Positions 17,626 through 25,962 of a DNA stretch of 64,000 nucleotides are shown one piece after another. Below the pieces are notes generated by a model. The model saw only the letters and a program-made list of their open reading frames with translations, searched no databases and was not told where the DNA came from. The stretch comes from Sporolactobacillus sp. STSJ-5 (GTDB taxonomy: Bacteria; Bacillota; Bacilli; Bacillales; Sporolactobacillaceae). The position numbers were made by a program, and so were the translations under genes. Numbering within the stretch: the first letter of the stretch is position 1; the number at the start of each line of letters is the position of its first letter. Location: the NCBI RefSeq assembly GCF_024385605.1, contig NZ_JANFOJ010000007.1:1-64000 (forward strand), in the 5' to 3' direction.

Positions 17626-18324
17626 ATGAAATTGATCTGTTTTGGCGATAGTGTGACACGGGGTATTACATTTGTACGCGGAAGATTTAAGATCATTCGT
17701 GAAAATTATCCTGCATTACTGCAACGCTTCCTTGGCGATGGGGATGAGGTCATCAACAAAGGCGTCTTTAACGACAACTCAGATCTTCTTGTACAAAGAC
17801 TTGATCATGATGTGCTAGACGAGCATCCGGATCTTGTGCTCATTAATGTAGGCGGAAATGATTGCAATTTTCCTTGGGATCAAGTTGCAAAGCTTCCGGA
17901 TTCGGAACATGTACCGATTGTTCCGATCGATCGCTATTTGTCCAACATAAAGCTTATGATTGATCGTATTTCGGCGACAGGAGCTCTGCCCGTAATCTTA
18001 AGTTTGCTGCCGCTTGATCCTGCCAGATATTATCAGTCGCTGATGAGTCACTACAGTCACTCGATTGGTCATTGGATCGGTATGTGCGGCGGTATTGAGC
18101 ATTGGCACGGGATGTACAATCGCGCACTCAAAGATCTGTGTAAAAAGAGTGGTGCAACGCTTATTGATGTCCGTTCCGCGTTTAAACTGAAAGGCGATTT
18201 GAAGGCGTTGATTAATGAAGACGGCTTGCATCCGACAGCCCAGGGATATAAAGCGTTAGCTGAGATTGTGTCTGGGTTCGTGCCTGAACTCAGAAAAAGT
18301 GTCACGGAAATGCATGCTGTGTAA
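17626..18324 (+). CDS. SGNH/GDSL hydrolase family protein
   Basis: A 232-residue cytosolic esterase/lipase-fold protein with all four SGNH blocks: GDS at 7-9 (Ser9 nucleophile), a Gly in block II, GGND at 76-79 and DGLHPT near the C-terminus (catalytic Asp and His). No signal peptide is seen. The substrate is unknown; candidates are acyl or acetyl esters. GAGAGGTGAG lies just before the ATG. The terminator at 18335-18380 follows. Confidence 0.85.
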   Translation: MKLICFGDSVTRGITFVRGRFKIIRENYPALLQRFLGDGDEVINKGVFNDNSDLLVQRLDHDVLDEHPDLVLINVGGNDCNFPWDQVAKLPDSEHVPIVPIDRYLSNIKLMIDRISATGALPVILSLLPLDPARYYQSLMSHYSHSIGHWIGMCGGIEHWHGMYNRALKDLCKKSGATLIDVRSAFKLKGDLKALINEDGLHPTAQGYKALAEIVSGFVPELRKSVTEMHAV

Positions 18325-18334
18325 CAAAAGTACT

Positions 18335-18380
18335 AAAAAATGAGTAAGTAAAGCCAAAAGGCTTTTCTTACTCATTTTTT
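18335..18380. terminator. Bidirectional terminator overlapping the topB 3' end
   Basis: AAAAAATGAGTAAG and CTTACTCATTTTTT form a perfect 14-bp stem with an inner AAGCC/GGCTT hairpin. The last codons of topB lie within one arm, so the same DNA ends both convergent transcripts. Confidence 0.85.
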
Positions 18381-20470
18381 TCTTTCATCGCTGCTTTTAA
18401 GGCATCTGCAAGACTGTTTCCGATCGGGTCACTGTTGTTATTCAGTTTATTGAGCAGCCTCCGAGTTTCTTTTTTATCCGCTTTTTTCTTAATTTGATCT
18501 GCCTTTTCAATGATTCCACAAGTGCGGCACTGGAAATACAATCCCGCTTTTCCTTTATGCATTTCCATCTTTTTATGGCAGGTCGGACAGCGTTTATTCG
18601 ATAATTTCGGATCTTTACGCTTTCGTAGTCCACAGGCACGATTAATGCAAACAAGAACCCGTCCGCCATCACGGTCTCTAACTTCTTTCATTGGCGAGCC
18701 GCATTCCGGACATTTAGATCCGGTTAAATTCTGAATTTTATAGTCTTGCTGACTGTTTCTGACTTCGCGCACCATTTCTAAGGTGCGTTTGCGAATTTCT
18801 GCCATAAACTGATTCGCATTCCCACTGCCTTTTGCGATATTTTCTAATTGCCGTTCCCATTCTGCAGTAAGCTTTGGAGATTTCAGATCCGTGCTTACAA
18901 GGTCAATCAATTGTTTGCCTTTGCCGGTAGGGCGCAAACGCCCATTTACACGCTCAACAGATTCGGCGAGCAGTATTTTCTCAATAATATCTGCTCGGGT
19001 GGCTGGTGTTCCTAAACCAAATGTCTCCATTTTTGTTAATAAGTCAGCTTCTGAGAAACGTGCAGGCGGCTCTGTCATTTTTTCATCCAGCAGAACCTGA
19101 TGTACTGGCAATTTTTGCCCTTTTGTCACATTAAGGCTGTCCTCACTCACTTGTTTGCCGGATGATTCGTTCAAACGTTTAAATCCCAAATCCAGTTCTT
19201 TTGTTTCTTTCAATACGAACGTTTCCCCATTAATTTCTAACTCCGCACGCATGCTCTGGAATGTGTACTCAGGGTAGAAGAGGGCTAAAAATCTTCGAAC
19301 GATTAAATCGTACAGTCGACGTTCATCATCGGACAAATCATGAATATAGACAGGTTCTTCCGTTGGAATCAAGGCGTGGTGATCACTAACCTTTAAGTCA
19401 TTATATACATAAGCAGCTTTTACCTTGCCATTTTGCTTGTGCAGAATCGCACGAACTTCATCACCGTAGACGGAAGAAATGGCGCGAAGCCGCTCGGGCA
19501 TCGTCGCAGCAATATCCTTGGTGAGGTAACGCGAATCCGTACGCGGGTACGTAACAATTTTATAACGCTCATAAAGGTTCTGAAGAACATTGAGTGTTTT
19601 TTTTGCTGAGAAGCCAAGCTTTCTATTCGCATCACGTTGCAGTTCGGTCAAATCATAGGGAAGCGGCTGCTTCTCCCGCTTTTCTTTAATGACGACACTG
19701 CGAACCACAGCTTGATGGCCAGACACCTTGTTCTTCAACGCAGCGGCTTCATCTCTTGTTGCAATGCGTGTTCGATCACCGTTTTTCCAAGAAGCGGTAC
19801 CGCCATTTAAATCAACAGAAAGATTCCAGTAGGGCTTGGGCTGGAAGGATTGAATGGTTTGTTCACGTTCTAAAATCATGGCAAGCGTCGGTGTTTGTAC
19901 ACGTCCGGCAGAGAGCGAATCATTGTATTTTGTCGTAAGGGCCCGTGAAATGTTGAGCCCAATCAGCCAGTCTGCTTCTGAGCGGCAAACAGCAGATTGA
20001 AACAGGTCGTCATATTCTTTCGAAGGTTTAAGTTGTTTGAAGCCGGTACGAATGGCTTTGTCAGTTTGCGATGAAATCCAAAGTCTTTTGACTGGCTTGC
20101 GCCAATTGATTTTTTCAAGGATCCACCGCGCCACTAGTTCACCTTCGCGTCCCGCATCAGTCGCGATAATCAATTCACTGATATCCGATCGCTTAGCTAG
20201 CTTGGCAATCGCTTGAAATTGTGCACGCGTTTGTTTAATCGGCTTAGTTTCCATCTGTTTTGGAATAATCGGGAGATCTTCAAGCCGCCAGGTTTTGTAT
20301 TTATTATCGTACTCTTCAGGCATTTTTAATTCGATAAGATGACCAAGTGCCCAGGTAACAATATAGCGTTCTCCTTCAATGAAGCTGCGGTTCGTCTTCT
20401 TGCAGTCCAGAACACGCGCAATTTCACGAGCAACGCTGGGTTTTTCAGCTAAAACGAGTGATTTTGACAT
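18368..20470 (-). CDS. topB: DNA topoisomerase III (type IA)
   Basis: A 700-residue type IA topoisomerase that relaxes and decatenates DNA. The N-terminal Toprim domain (LVLAEKPSVAREIARVL, DAGREGEL) is followed by the cleavage domain with the active tyrosine in VTYPRTDSRYL and the gate segment GLGTPATRADIIEKIL. Two C-terminal zinc-ribbon-like cysteine groups are visible (CPECGSPM...CINRACG and CPTCHKKM...CRTCG). This matches the Bacillus TopB type. Confidence 0.95.
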   Translation of the reverse strand: MSKSLVLAEKPSVAREIARVLDCKKTNRSFIEGERYIVTWALGHLIELKMPEEYDNKYKTWRLEDLPIIPKQMETKPIKQTRAQFQAIAKLAKRSDISELIIATDAGREGELVARWILEKINWRKPVKRLWISSQTDKAIRTGFKQLKPSKEYDDLFQSAVCRSEADWLIGLNISRALTTKYNDSLSAGRVQTPTLAMILEREQTIQSFQPKPYWNLSVDLNGGTASWKNGDRTRIATRDEAAALKNKVSGHQAVVRSVVIKEKREKQPLPYDLTELQRDANRKLGFSAKKTLNVLQNLYERYKIVTYPRTDSRYLTKDIAATMPERLRAISSVYGDEVRAILHKQNGKVKAAYVYNDLKVSDHHALIPTEEPVYIHDLSDDERRLYDLIVRRFLALFYPEYTFQSMRAELEINGETFVLKETKELDLGFKRLNESSGKQVSEDSLNVTKGQKLPVHQVLLDEKMTEPPARFSEADLLTKMETFGLGTPATRADIIEKILLAESVERVNGRLRPTGKGKQLIDLVSTDLKSPKLTAEWERQLENIAKGSGNANQFMAEIRKRTLEMVREVRNSQQDYKIQNLTGSKCPECGSPMKEVRDRDGGRVLVCINRACGLRKRKDPKLSNKRCPTCHKKMEMHKGKAGLYFQCRTCGIIEKADQIKKKADKKETRRLLNKLNNNSDPIGNSLADALKAAMKEKNE

Positions 20471-20562
20471 ATACGGAAATTCCTTTCTCTTATAAAACCT
20501 ATTGACTGATACAGCCTATTATAACGGAATACACGCATAATTTCAGGTTCTTGAAAAAAGAT

Positions 20563-20594
20563 CAGTAAAGGTCAAAAACATTTGACCTTTACTG
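20563..20594. promoter_or_regulatory. CtsR-like operator, perfect 14-bp inverted repeat
   Basis: CAGTAAAGGTCAAA and TTTGACCTTTACTG are separated by AACA. TTTGACC-TTT-ACTGACC resembles two direct CtsR heptads (GGTCAAA in the other orientation), the second being imperfect. The repeat covers the -35 box of the hsp20 promoter, so repression in the absence of stress is expected. Confidence 0.65.
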
Positions 20595-20610
20595 ACCAAA
20601 CGGTTATAAT
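20582..20610 (+). promoter_or_regulatory. SigA promoter of hsp20
   Basis: TTGACC (20582-20587), 17 bases, TATAAT (20605-20610). It leaves a leader of about 165 bases before hsp20. Confidence 0.8.
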
Positions 20611-20671
20611 ACAGTTGTAAGGGTTAGAAGAGATGAAATTCAAACCCCGAATTAAAAAATCAAACACGTTT

Positions 20672-20694
20672 AAAAGGAGCGAGCAGTCATGTAA
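20672..20694 (+). other. Start-stop mini-ORF (ATG TAA) with strong ribosome binding site
   Basis: In the hsp20 leader AAAAGGAG (20672-20679) is followed after nine bases by ATG (20689) and at once by TAA (20692). A ribosome should initiate and terminate without elongation. It may be a regulatory element or the relic of a lost gene start. Confidence 0.5.
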
Positions 20695-20782
20695 TTTCAT
20701 AGTTCTTAGACATTACGTGTCAAAGCAACGTGAAAAGACAGACGTAACTTTTGGACAGCCTTAAATTAATGAGGAGGAATTT

Positions 20783-21220
20783 ATGATGGCAAATCTTTAT
20801 CCAACGAAAAAAGACCGTGACGGATTCTTTGATTTCTTGCCTTCCTGGTTTGATGAATGGGGGCACAACTTCTTTCACAATAGTGGATTGCAGACATTCG
20901 CTGCAGATGTTCAAGAACGTGATGATGCTTACAGTGTAAAACTGGATCTGCCTGGCTTCAGTAAAGACAGTATCCATCTTGATTTTGATCGCGGTGTTCT
21001 GACTGTTGATGCAACACGTGATCAGCAAACAAGTGAAAAAGCAGAAGACGGCAGCTTCATTAGAAAAGAGCGTGCGTCCGGTTCTTATACACGTCATTTT
21101 ATGTTTGACAACGTTAAAGAGGATGGAATTAAAGCCGCGTTTAAGGACGGAGTGCTTCAAATTACCTTGCCTAAAAAGGAAGAAAGCAAACGTGATCGTA
21201 AGGAAATTACTATAAATTAA
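20783..21220 (+). CDS. Small heat shock protein, Hsp20/alpha-crystallin family
   Basis: A 145-residue ATP-independent chaperone that holds unfolding proteins. The alpha-crystallin domain runs from about 38 to 130: VKLDLPGFSKDSIHLDF, the G-V-L strand motif GVLTV and AAFKDGVLQITLPK. The N-terminal arm is aromatic-rich (FFDFLPSWFDEW), as usual. GAGGAGG lies before the ATG, with ATG ATG as alternative adjacent starts. Transcription is expected from the promoter at 20582 under a CtsR-like repressor. A weak hairpin (CCTTA/TGAGG) touches the ribosome binding site. Confidence 0.93.
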   Translation: MMANLYPTKKDRDGFFDFLPSWFDEWGHNFFHNSGLQTFAADVQERDDAYSVKLDLPGFSKDSIHLDFDRGVLTVDATRDQQTSEKAEDGSFIRKERASGSYTRHFMFDNVKEDGIKAAFKDGVLQITLPKKEESKRDRKEITIN

Positions 21221-21290
21221 ATGAATATCAGCTCTAAATGAGTGAGAAGCCGACAAAACTAGAATGTTAGAAATTTGAACAATAAAACGA

Positions 21291-21342
21291 AAAAGGATGT
21301 CTCTAAGTTAAGAAATTAACTTTTCATGAGACATCCTTTTTT
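21291..21342 (+). terminator. hsp20 terminator
   Basis: AAAGGATGTCTC and GAGACATCCTTT form a stem with an inner AAGTTAA/TTAACTT hairpin, followed by T. Confidence 0.85.
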
Positions 21343-21414
21343 ATACATATAGTTTTCAGGTTTACTTTAATTATGTTTTGCCGGTAACATATCGGTGAAA
21401 TGATCCGTCAAGAA

Positions 21415-21444
21415 TTGACCATTATTTAACAGAGCAATTATAAT
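21415..21444 (+). promoter_or_regulatory. Upstream SigA promoter of the bmr-type operon
   Basis: TTGACC (21415-21420), 18 bases, TATAAT (21439-21444). Confidence 0.7.
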
Positions 21445-21463
21445 AAATACTTTAAATTGATGG

Positions 21464-21492
21464 TTTACTTCATTTGGAAAAAATTATATAAT
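21464..21492 (+). promoter_or_regulatory. Downstream SigA promoter of the bmr-type operon
   Basis: TTTACT (21464-21469), 17 bases, TATAAT (21487-21492), in tandem with the promoter at 21415. Confidence 0.7.
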
Positions 21493-21529
21493 TGCTACAT
21501 TGATTCAAATAGGGAAGGAGGTGAGCGTC

Positions 21530-21628
21530 ATGAAGAATACTCAGAAGATGGTAAATGGAGTTAAGTATTCATTTGTACATTCTGTTGTTGATTTTGTGAC
21601 ACTTACCTCTTTCCTTCGGTATTGTTGA
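21530..21628 (+). CDS. Leader peptide of the bmrCD-type operon, 32 aa
   Basis: A 32-codon ORF (begins MKNTQKMVNG, ends SFLRYC) with a near-perfect ribosome binding site AAGGAGGTGA (21515-21524) five bases before the ATG. It is followed by a strong terminator (21665-21706) and then by two ABC exporter genes. In B. subtilis the leader peptide BmrB controls bmrCD by ribosome-mediated transcription attenuation in response to ribosome-targeting antibiotics. Position, length and architecture here suggest the same role, although sequence similarity to BmrB was not checked. Confidence 0.7.
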   Translation: MKNTQKMVNGVKYSFVHSVVDFVTLTSFLRYC

Positions 21629-21664
21629 CATAATAATCGGTATTTTTTACGGTTTTGTCTATGA

Positions 21665-21706
21665 AGCCACAGGAGAAAGGAACTCTGTTCTCTTGTGGCT
21701 TTTTTG
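21665..21706 (+). terminator. Attenuator terminator before the ABC exporter genes
   Basis: AGCCACAGGAGAA and TTCTCTTGTGGCT form a 13-bp stem with one G-T pair and a 10-base loop, then six T. It sits between the leader peptide and bmrC, so readthrough must be regulated for the exporter to be made. Confidence 0.85.
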
Positions 21707-21746
21707 TGTTTTTAAAGATAAGGTTGTTTGACGAGGGGGTTGTCTG

Positions 21747-23504
21747 GTGCGTATTTTTATTGATTTGTGGTGGTTTTTTAAGCAAGAACGATTGAAATAT
21801 TCTTTTGGTGTCATCTTTCTCATGCTTTCAAGTTTTTTATCGATGATTCCTCCTTATGTTGTCGGTATTTTAGTTGACGATATCAGAACAAGAAGTTTAA
21901 CTCCGTTAACTTTAGGAAAATGGATTGCATTTCTAGTAATCATTGGGATTATTTATTATTTTACAGGCTATATTTGGCGCCAATTAATTTTTGGATCGTC
22001 CATTATTTTAGCGAATCAGTTAAGAAATGATTTATATAAACACTTCACTAAACTGTCACCTAACTTTTTTCAAAAAAGACGGATCGGTGACTTAATGGCG
22101 CATGCGACCAATGATATTAATGCAGTTCAAGGTGCTGCTGGTGAAGGTATTCTCACTTTATTTGATTCAATCACACTCGGCGGCATGGTTATCGTGACCA
22201 TGTCCGTGTTTATCAGCTGGAAACTGACTTTAATTACGCTGCTGCCTATGCCAATTATGGTTATACTCACCATGTATTATGGATCACTATTGCATAAACG
22301 TTTTGGAAAAGCACAAGCCGCTTTTTCCGATCTCAATGATAAAGTGCAGGAAAACGTATCCGGCGTTCGAGTGATCAAGGCGTTTGGTGAAGAAGACGCA
22401 CAGATCACTATGTTTCGAAAGGCATCACAAGATGTGGTCAATAAAAATATTGCGGTTGCAAAGGTAGACTCATTGTTTGATCCAACCATAACATTCATCG
22501 TTGCCTTTTGTTATTTTCTTGCACTCATCTTCGGATCAGTTTATGTGGTTGGCGGGTCAATGACGCTTGGCGGATTAACAAGTTTTACTCTGTACCTCGG
22601 TCAGCTTGTTTGGCCAATGCTCGCATTCGGTTTTCTATTCAATATTGTCGAACGTGGCAGTGCTTCCTATGATCGGATTCGGCGGCTATTAGCAATAAAA
22701 CCGGAAATTACAGATCAGAAGGGTGCTTCTGATCAAGTGCCGAGCGGATCGATTGATTTTTCAATACGGAGTTTCCGCTATCCGGGAAGTGATTCTGATG
22801 CGTTGACTGATATCCGTTTTCAAGTTAACCAAGGACAAACATTAGGTATTGTGGGGAAAACGGGTGCAGGAAAAACCACATTGCTGCGGTTGCTTCTGCG
22901 TGAATTTGACATCAAGGATGGTCAGATAAGTATAGGCGGAACCGCAATACAGGCAGTCACACTTGATGCGCTTCGAAGTGCCATTGGCTATGTCCCACAG
23001 GATCATATCTTATTTTCAGCAACCATTGCTGAGAATATTGCGTTTGCAAAACCGGAAGCATCCCAAGAAGAAGTTGAACGCGTTGCTAAGTTAGCAAGTA
23101 TTCATGAAGATATTCTTCATTTTAAAGAAGGTTACGAGACGGTTGTCGGGGAACGAGGCGTTACATTATCAGGGGGGCAGAAACAACGTATTTCAATTGC
23201 CCGGGCGCTGCTTGCCGATCCTGAACTGTTGATTTTCGATGATTCGCTTTCTGCAGTTGATGCTCGTACTGAGGTTTCCATACTTCATGCGCTCAAACAT
23301 GAACGTCGAAATAAAACAACGCTGATATCTGCACATCGTTTAAGTGCAGTTGAACACGCCGACCTCATCATTGTCATGGGCGATGGCAAAATTATCGAAC
23401 GGGGAACGCATGAAGATCTTATTCAAGCAGAAGGATGGTACGCGGAGATGTACGCGCACCAACAACTTGAATCGCTTGTTTCGGAAGGAGGCACAAAGGC
23501 GTGA
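21747..23504 (+). CDS. bmrC: ABC exporter subunit, BmrC (YheI)-like
   Basis: A 585-residue half-transporter. A six-span exporter domain (about 1-310) is followed by an ATPase domain with Walker A GKTGAGKTT, the Q-loop, signature LSGGQKQR, Walker B LLIFDDSLSAVD and an H-loop (SAHRLS). Bacillus BmrC/BmrD is a heterodimeric multidrug exporter. Walker B here ends in Asp (DDS) instead of the catalytic Glu, so one ATP site is degenerate, as expected for a heterodimer. GTG start after GAGGGGG. It overlaps bmrD by four bases. Leader-peptide attenuation is inferred. Confidence 0.9.
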   Translation: MRIFIDLWWFFKQERLKYSFGVIFLMLSSFLSMIPPYVVGILVDDIRTRSLTPLTLGKWIAFLVIIGIIYYFTGYIWRQLIFGSSIILANQLRNDLYKHFTKLSPNFFQKRRIGDLMAHATNDINAVQGAAGEGILTLFDSITLGGMVIVTMSVFISWKLTLITLLPMPIMVILTMYYGSLLHKRFGKAQAAFSDLNDKVQENVSGVRVIKAFGEEDAQITMFRKASQDVVNKNIAVAKVDSLFDPTITFIVAFCYFLALIFGSVYVVGGSMTLGGLTSFTLYLGQLVWPMLAFGFLFNIVERGSASYDRIRRLLAIKPEITDQKGASDQVPSGSIDFSIRSFRYPGSDSDALTDIRFQVNQGQTLGIVGKTGAGKTTLLRLLLREFDIKDGQISIGGTAIQAVTLDALRSAIGYVPQDHILFSATIAENIAFAKPEASQEEVERVAKLASIHEDILHFKEGYETVVGERGVTLSGGQKQRISIARALLADPELLIFDDSLSAVDARTEVSILHALKHERRNKTTLISAHRLSAVEHADLIIVMGDGKIIERGTHEDLIQAEGWYAEMYAHQQLESLVSEGGTKA

Positions 23505-25294
23505 ACGAGGAACAGAATCTCGCGCAGCTCTCAGGACGTCGAGTTATGAGACGGCTGCTGTCTTATCTTAAATACTTTAAGAAAAAAGTAATCATTACAT
23601 TCATTGTGTTATTGATTGCTACCGGTGCGGATGTTCTTGGACCGATCGTGATGAAGGTGTTTATTGATGATTATCTGACACCGCGTGTATTTCCGGTTCA
23701 GCCGCTGATTTTGCTTGGCGCTTTATTCATCGGTTTGTACGCAATTTCTGCTTTATTTAATTATTATCAAGTCATATCGTTTCAGAAAATTGCACTGAAC
23801 ATTATCCAAATCATGCGGGTAGAAGTGTTTTCTAAGGTACAGCATCTCGGTTTACGCTTTTTTGACCAGACGCCGGGAGGAAGTCTGGTATCTCGAATCA
23901 CAAATGATACCGAAACCATCAAGGATCTGTATGTCACGGTATTGTCGACAATTGTGAACAGCACAATTATGATGATCGGTATTTTTGCGGGCATGTTTTT
24001 CCTTGATGCTCGTCTGGCACTTATTTGTTTCATTCTGATGCCTTTTCTTCTGGTTCTGATGTGGGTGTATCGTACATTGAGCTCGAAAGTATACCGGGTT
24101 ACACGAGTGAAACTCAGCCAGCTAAATGCGAAACTGAACGAGTCGCTGCAAGGAATGTCAATGATTCAGGCAATGCGGCAACAGAAACGGTTGAGGCGGG
24201 AATTTGGCAAAATCAATAATGATCACAAAAAGGCACTGTTAAAAAGTGTACGGTTAAACAGTCTCATGCTCCGTTCGGCCGTTTACTCTGTTTACCTCAT
24301 TGGTTTAATGATGATCTTGAGCTTTTTTGGTATCCAGTCATTTGACAATGCAGTCAAAATTGGTGTTTTGTATGCGTTTATCAATTATCTTGACCGATTT
24401 TTTGATCCGATCAACCAAATTATGCAGCAGCTGACCATCTTCCAGCAGGCGATGGTTTCCGCTGAACGGGTATTCGGGTTGCTTGATGATCAGCGCATGG
24501 CACCTGTTCAGCGGGGCGATGTGAATCCGGCAGTACAGGAAGGACGAGTGGAATTTCGCAATGTCACGTTCGCTTACGATGGCAAGAACCCGGTTTTGAA
24601 GAATATTTCTTTCACAGCAAATCCGGGCGAAACCATTGCGCTTGTTGGTCATACAGGGAGCGGAAAGAGTTCGATTATTAATCTGCTCATGCGTTTCTAT
24701 CCGATTGAACAAGGCACTGTCTTCATTGACGGACAGCCGCTAACCGCATTTTCTGATGGCGAACTACGAAAACGTATCGGTCTGGTTCTCCAAGACTCCT
24801 TTATGTTTGTGGGCGATGTAGCTGATAATATTCGACTGAGTCACGAGAAGCTAACTGATGAACAGGTAAGGAAAGCGGCAGAATTTGTCCAGGCGGATCA
24901 CTTCATAACGAAGCTACCGAAACAATACCATGAGCCAGTTGGGGAGCGCGGAGCGACCTTCTCAAGCGGTCAGAGGCAGTTGCTGTCCTTCGCTCGAACG
25001 ATGGCTCAAGACCCAAAAATACTTGTCCTTGATGAAGCGACAGCGAGCGTAGACACAGAGACAGAGGAAGCAATTCAAACAGCCTTGTCTAAGATGAGAA
25101 AGGGCAGAACGACAATTGCGATTGCCCATCGACTGTCAACAATTCAGGACGCTGATCAAATCTTGGTGCTCCATAGAGGCGAAATTGTTGAACGCGGAAC
25201 ACATCAAGAACTGCTTCAAAAAGGTGGTCTGTACTTTAATATGTACCAATTACAGCATGGAAAAGGCGCAGGTGAAGTGTCTTCAGCACAGTGA
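23501..25294 (+). CDS. bmrD: ABC exporter subunit, BmrD (YheH)-like
   Basis: A 597-residue half-transporter that pairs with the preceding subunit. Membrane domain first, then ATPase with Walker A GHTGSGKSS, signature FSSGQRQLLSF, Walker B ILVLDEATASVD (catalytic Glu present) and H-loop AIAHRLS. The signature is SSGQ instead of SGGQ, so the consensus and degenerate sites are split between the two subunits. GGAAGGAGG precedes the GTG start, which overlaps the bmrC stop. Confidence 0.9.
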   Translation: MNEEQNLAQLSGRRVMRRLLSYLKYFKKKVIITFIVLLIATGADVLGPIVMKVFIDDYLTPRVFPVQPLILLGALFIGLYAISALFNYYQVISFQKIALNIIQIMRVEVFSKVQHLGLRFFDQTPGGSLVSRITNDTETIKDLYVTVLSTIVNSTIMMIGIFAGMFFLDARLALICFILMPFLLVLMWVYRTLSSKVYRVTRVKLSQLNAKLNESLQGMSMIQAMRQQKRLRREFGKINNDHKKALLKSVRLNSLMLRSAVYSVYLIGLMMILSFFGIQSFDNAVKIGVLYAFINYLDRFFDPINQIMQQLTIFQQAMVSAERVFGLLDDQRMAPVQRGDVNPAVQEGRVEFRNVTFAYDGKNPVLKNISFTANPGETIALVGHTGSGKSSIINLLMRFYPIEQGTVFIDGQPLTAFSDGELRKRIGLVLQDSFMFVGDVADNIRLSHEKLTDEQVRKAAEFVQADHFITKLPKQYHEPVGERGATFSSGQRQLLSFARTMAQDPKILVLDEATASVDTETEEAIQTALSKMRKGRTTIAIAHRLSTIQDADQILVLHRGEIVERGTHQELLQKGGLYFNMYQLQHGKGAGEVSSAQ

Positions 25295-25325
25295 AAAAAC
25301 GATTTTTATTTAATGATCATTAATG

Positions 25326-25355
25326 AGGAGTCCTTTAATATCGGGCTTCTTTTTT
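25326..25355 (+). terminator. Terminator of the bmrCD-type operon
   Basis: AGGAGTCC pairs with GGGCTTCT (two G-T pairs) and is followed by six T. Confidence 0.65.
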
Positions 25356-25465
25356 CATATTCAACCAAGCAGCATGCCTATTGTTTCGAAAGTGTGGAAA
25401 GATGACATATAATAATAGATGTAGCTGGAGTGTCCGAGAAATGGATTTAGAGGTGATTTTTAATC

Positions 25466-25777
25466 ATGGAAAAACAAATTGTTTCAATTAAAATTCCGCT
25501 TACTCCAGGTGGCGGCATTACCTTAAAACGTGCGATCAGGCTGTTTGAGACCATAAGAAAATGCCGTTGCAAAGCATACTTTTCGAACAATGGCTCAACT
25601 TTCCCGATGAAATATTTACCACAAACGATGACCTATCTTTCGTCCGTGCAAAAAAAAGAGATTTTACTTGTCCTTGAAGGCGAGGATGCACAATCGTTGC
25701 ATCAGAAAATCATGGATACTATTCAGCTTGCTCGAGAGAATGCGCGAGTAAATCCTGGCTTGTATCGACATGGCTAA
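25466..25777 (+). CDS. HPr-like fold protein lacking phosphorylation sites
   Basis: A 103-residue protein that aligns by eye with HPr/Crh: GITLKRA stands where HPr has GIHARPA, and MKYLPQTMTYL where HPr has the Ser46 region LKSIMGVMSL. The active histidine is replaced by Thr and the regulatory serine by Tyr, so it can be neither a phosphocarrier nor a Ser46-type CcpA partner in the usual way. The rest of the HPr pattern (EILLVLEGEDA, final helix) is kept. Function unknown. Start ATG at 25466; a weak GAGGTGA lies upstream. Confidence 0.65.
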   Translation: MEKQIVSIKIPLTPGGGITLKRAIRLFETIRKCRCKAYFSNNGSTFPMKYLPQTMTYLSSVQKKEILLVLEGEDAQSLHQKIMDTIQLARENARVNPGLYRHG

Positions 25778-25823
25778 GTTATGATAAACCGTCTGAAGTT
25801 AATTGATAAATAAATGGTGTATC

Positions 25824-25868
25824 AAAGAGGAGCAGGACGACAAAACCTTGATCGTCCTGCTCCTCTTT
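25824..25868 (+). terminator. Very stable hairpin downstream of the HPr-like gene
   Basis: AAAGAGGAGCAGGACGA and its exact complement are separated by 11 bases. The T run is short (TTTG), but the stem is strong enough to act as terminator. Confidence 0.7.
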
Positions 25869-25962
25869 GTAAGCAAAAAACTAAAGACCATGCATCTCGC
25901 GTGTTGGCCAAGCATACTATTGAATCAAGATCATTGATTCGGACATATGAGGAGCGAGGGTT

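Noticed and set aside
20720-21256. 178-codon minus-strand ORF over hsp20
   Set aside because: Shadow of hsp20; it runs into the hsp20 leader with no independent signal.
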